Origin: Anaerolineaceae bacterium
Lineage (GTDB): Bacteria; Planctomycetota; Phycisphaerae; FEN-1346; JAACEH01
NCBI GenBank assembly: GCA_011682595.1
Contig: JAACEH010000112.1
Location: forward strand, 1 to 6,329
Length of the DNA: 6,329 nt
Reading direction: 5' to 3'
Shown here: positions 6,136 to 6,329 of the stretch, piece after piece
Layout of the letters: each line of letters opens with the position of its first letter
Numbering within the stretch: position 1 is the stretch's first letter
Position numbers and translations under genes: made by a program
Notes under the pieces: generated by a model
The model's database searches: none
What the model saw: only the letters and a program-made list of their open reading frames with translations
What the model was told of the DNA's origin: nothing

Positions 6136-6329
6136 GCACCGCCGTCCAGCGTCTCAGAGCACCATGAGGTTGGCCTGAACCCGGCCGGCGCTCGCAAAGC
6201 ACATTCATCGCCGGTATTGTGCCGCAGCGAAGATGAACGCTTGGTGAATCCGGTTCCCGAAAATCAGCAGCCGGAGGACGCCGGGAGAGCCTGTGGTGGC
6301 AGGCGGGGGACGGGGGGGAGCAACACACG
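6136..6329. other. Region upstream of the phosphatase gene, no gene seen
   Basis: I see no credible coding region here. The minus frame stays open, but its product is Pro/Arg/Cys-rich and resembles no known domain. A short inverted repeat GCCTG-TGGTGG-CAGGC lies at 6289-6304, and G-rich runs fill 6304-6319. No promoter with convincing -35 and -10 elements was found. Confidence 0.4.

Noticed and set aside
6122..6328. A 69-residue N-terminal extension of the phosphatase
   Set aside because: The extension is Pro/Arg/Cys-rich, precedes the hydrophobic anchor and is not needed by the family. A strong ribosome-binding site supports the start at 6121.

Overview
The window is a GC-rich bacterial chromosomal segment with four protein-coding genes, all on the minus strand, so transcription runs from high to low coordinates. 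The gene content suggests a member of the Planctomycetota or a relative. The main reason is an exported protein joining a prenyltransferase/squalene-cyclase-type alpha-toroid to DUF4159-like domains, next to an exported TPR protein. This assignment is an inference from gene content, not a measurement.

Layout in transcription order. (1) 6121-5567: a small N-terminally membrane-anchored dual-specificity/tyrosine phosphatase with an intact HC-X5-R-T signature. (2) 5566-5316: a 251-base spacer with an 11-bp imperfect hairpin, a 12-bp tandem direct repeat and a strong sigma70-type promoter (TTGAAA-16-TATAAT). (3) 5315-4287: asd, aspartate-semialdehyde dehydrogenase, complete and apparently a single-gene unit. 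(4) 4286-4016: a 271-base spacer with a hairpin containing a C9 tract, an AT-rich patch that resembles a dispersed repeat, and a second promoter candidate (TTGACA-15-TATAAG). (5) 4015-1592: an 807-residue exported toroid/DUF4159-type protein. (6) 1595-1 and beyond the left edge: an exported TPR protein whose start codon overlaps the preceding stop in an ATGA junction.

The two exported proteins form a translationally coupled pair and probably act together in the cell envelope or periplasm, but nothing in the sequence names their substrate. The asd gene belongs to the lysine/threonine/methionine and diaminopimelate pathway. The phosphatase has no visible functional link to its neighbours.

No RNA genes, insertion sequences, CRISPR arrays or phage genes are visible. 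I found no convincing evidence of a wholly new system. The most notable items are the coupled toroid-DUF4159/TPR pair, the apparent tandem duplication of the DUF4159-like domain, the Lys/Asp-rich insert in the toroid, and the direct repeat abutting the asd promoter.
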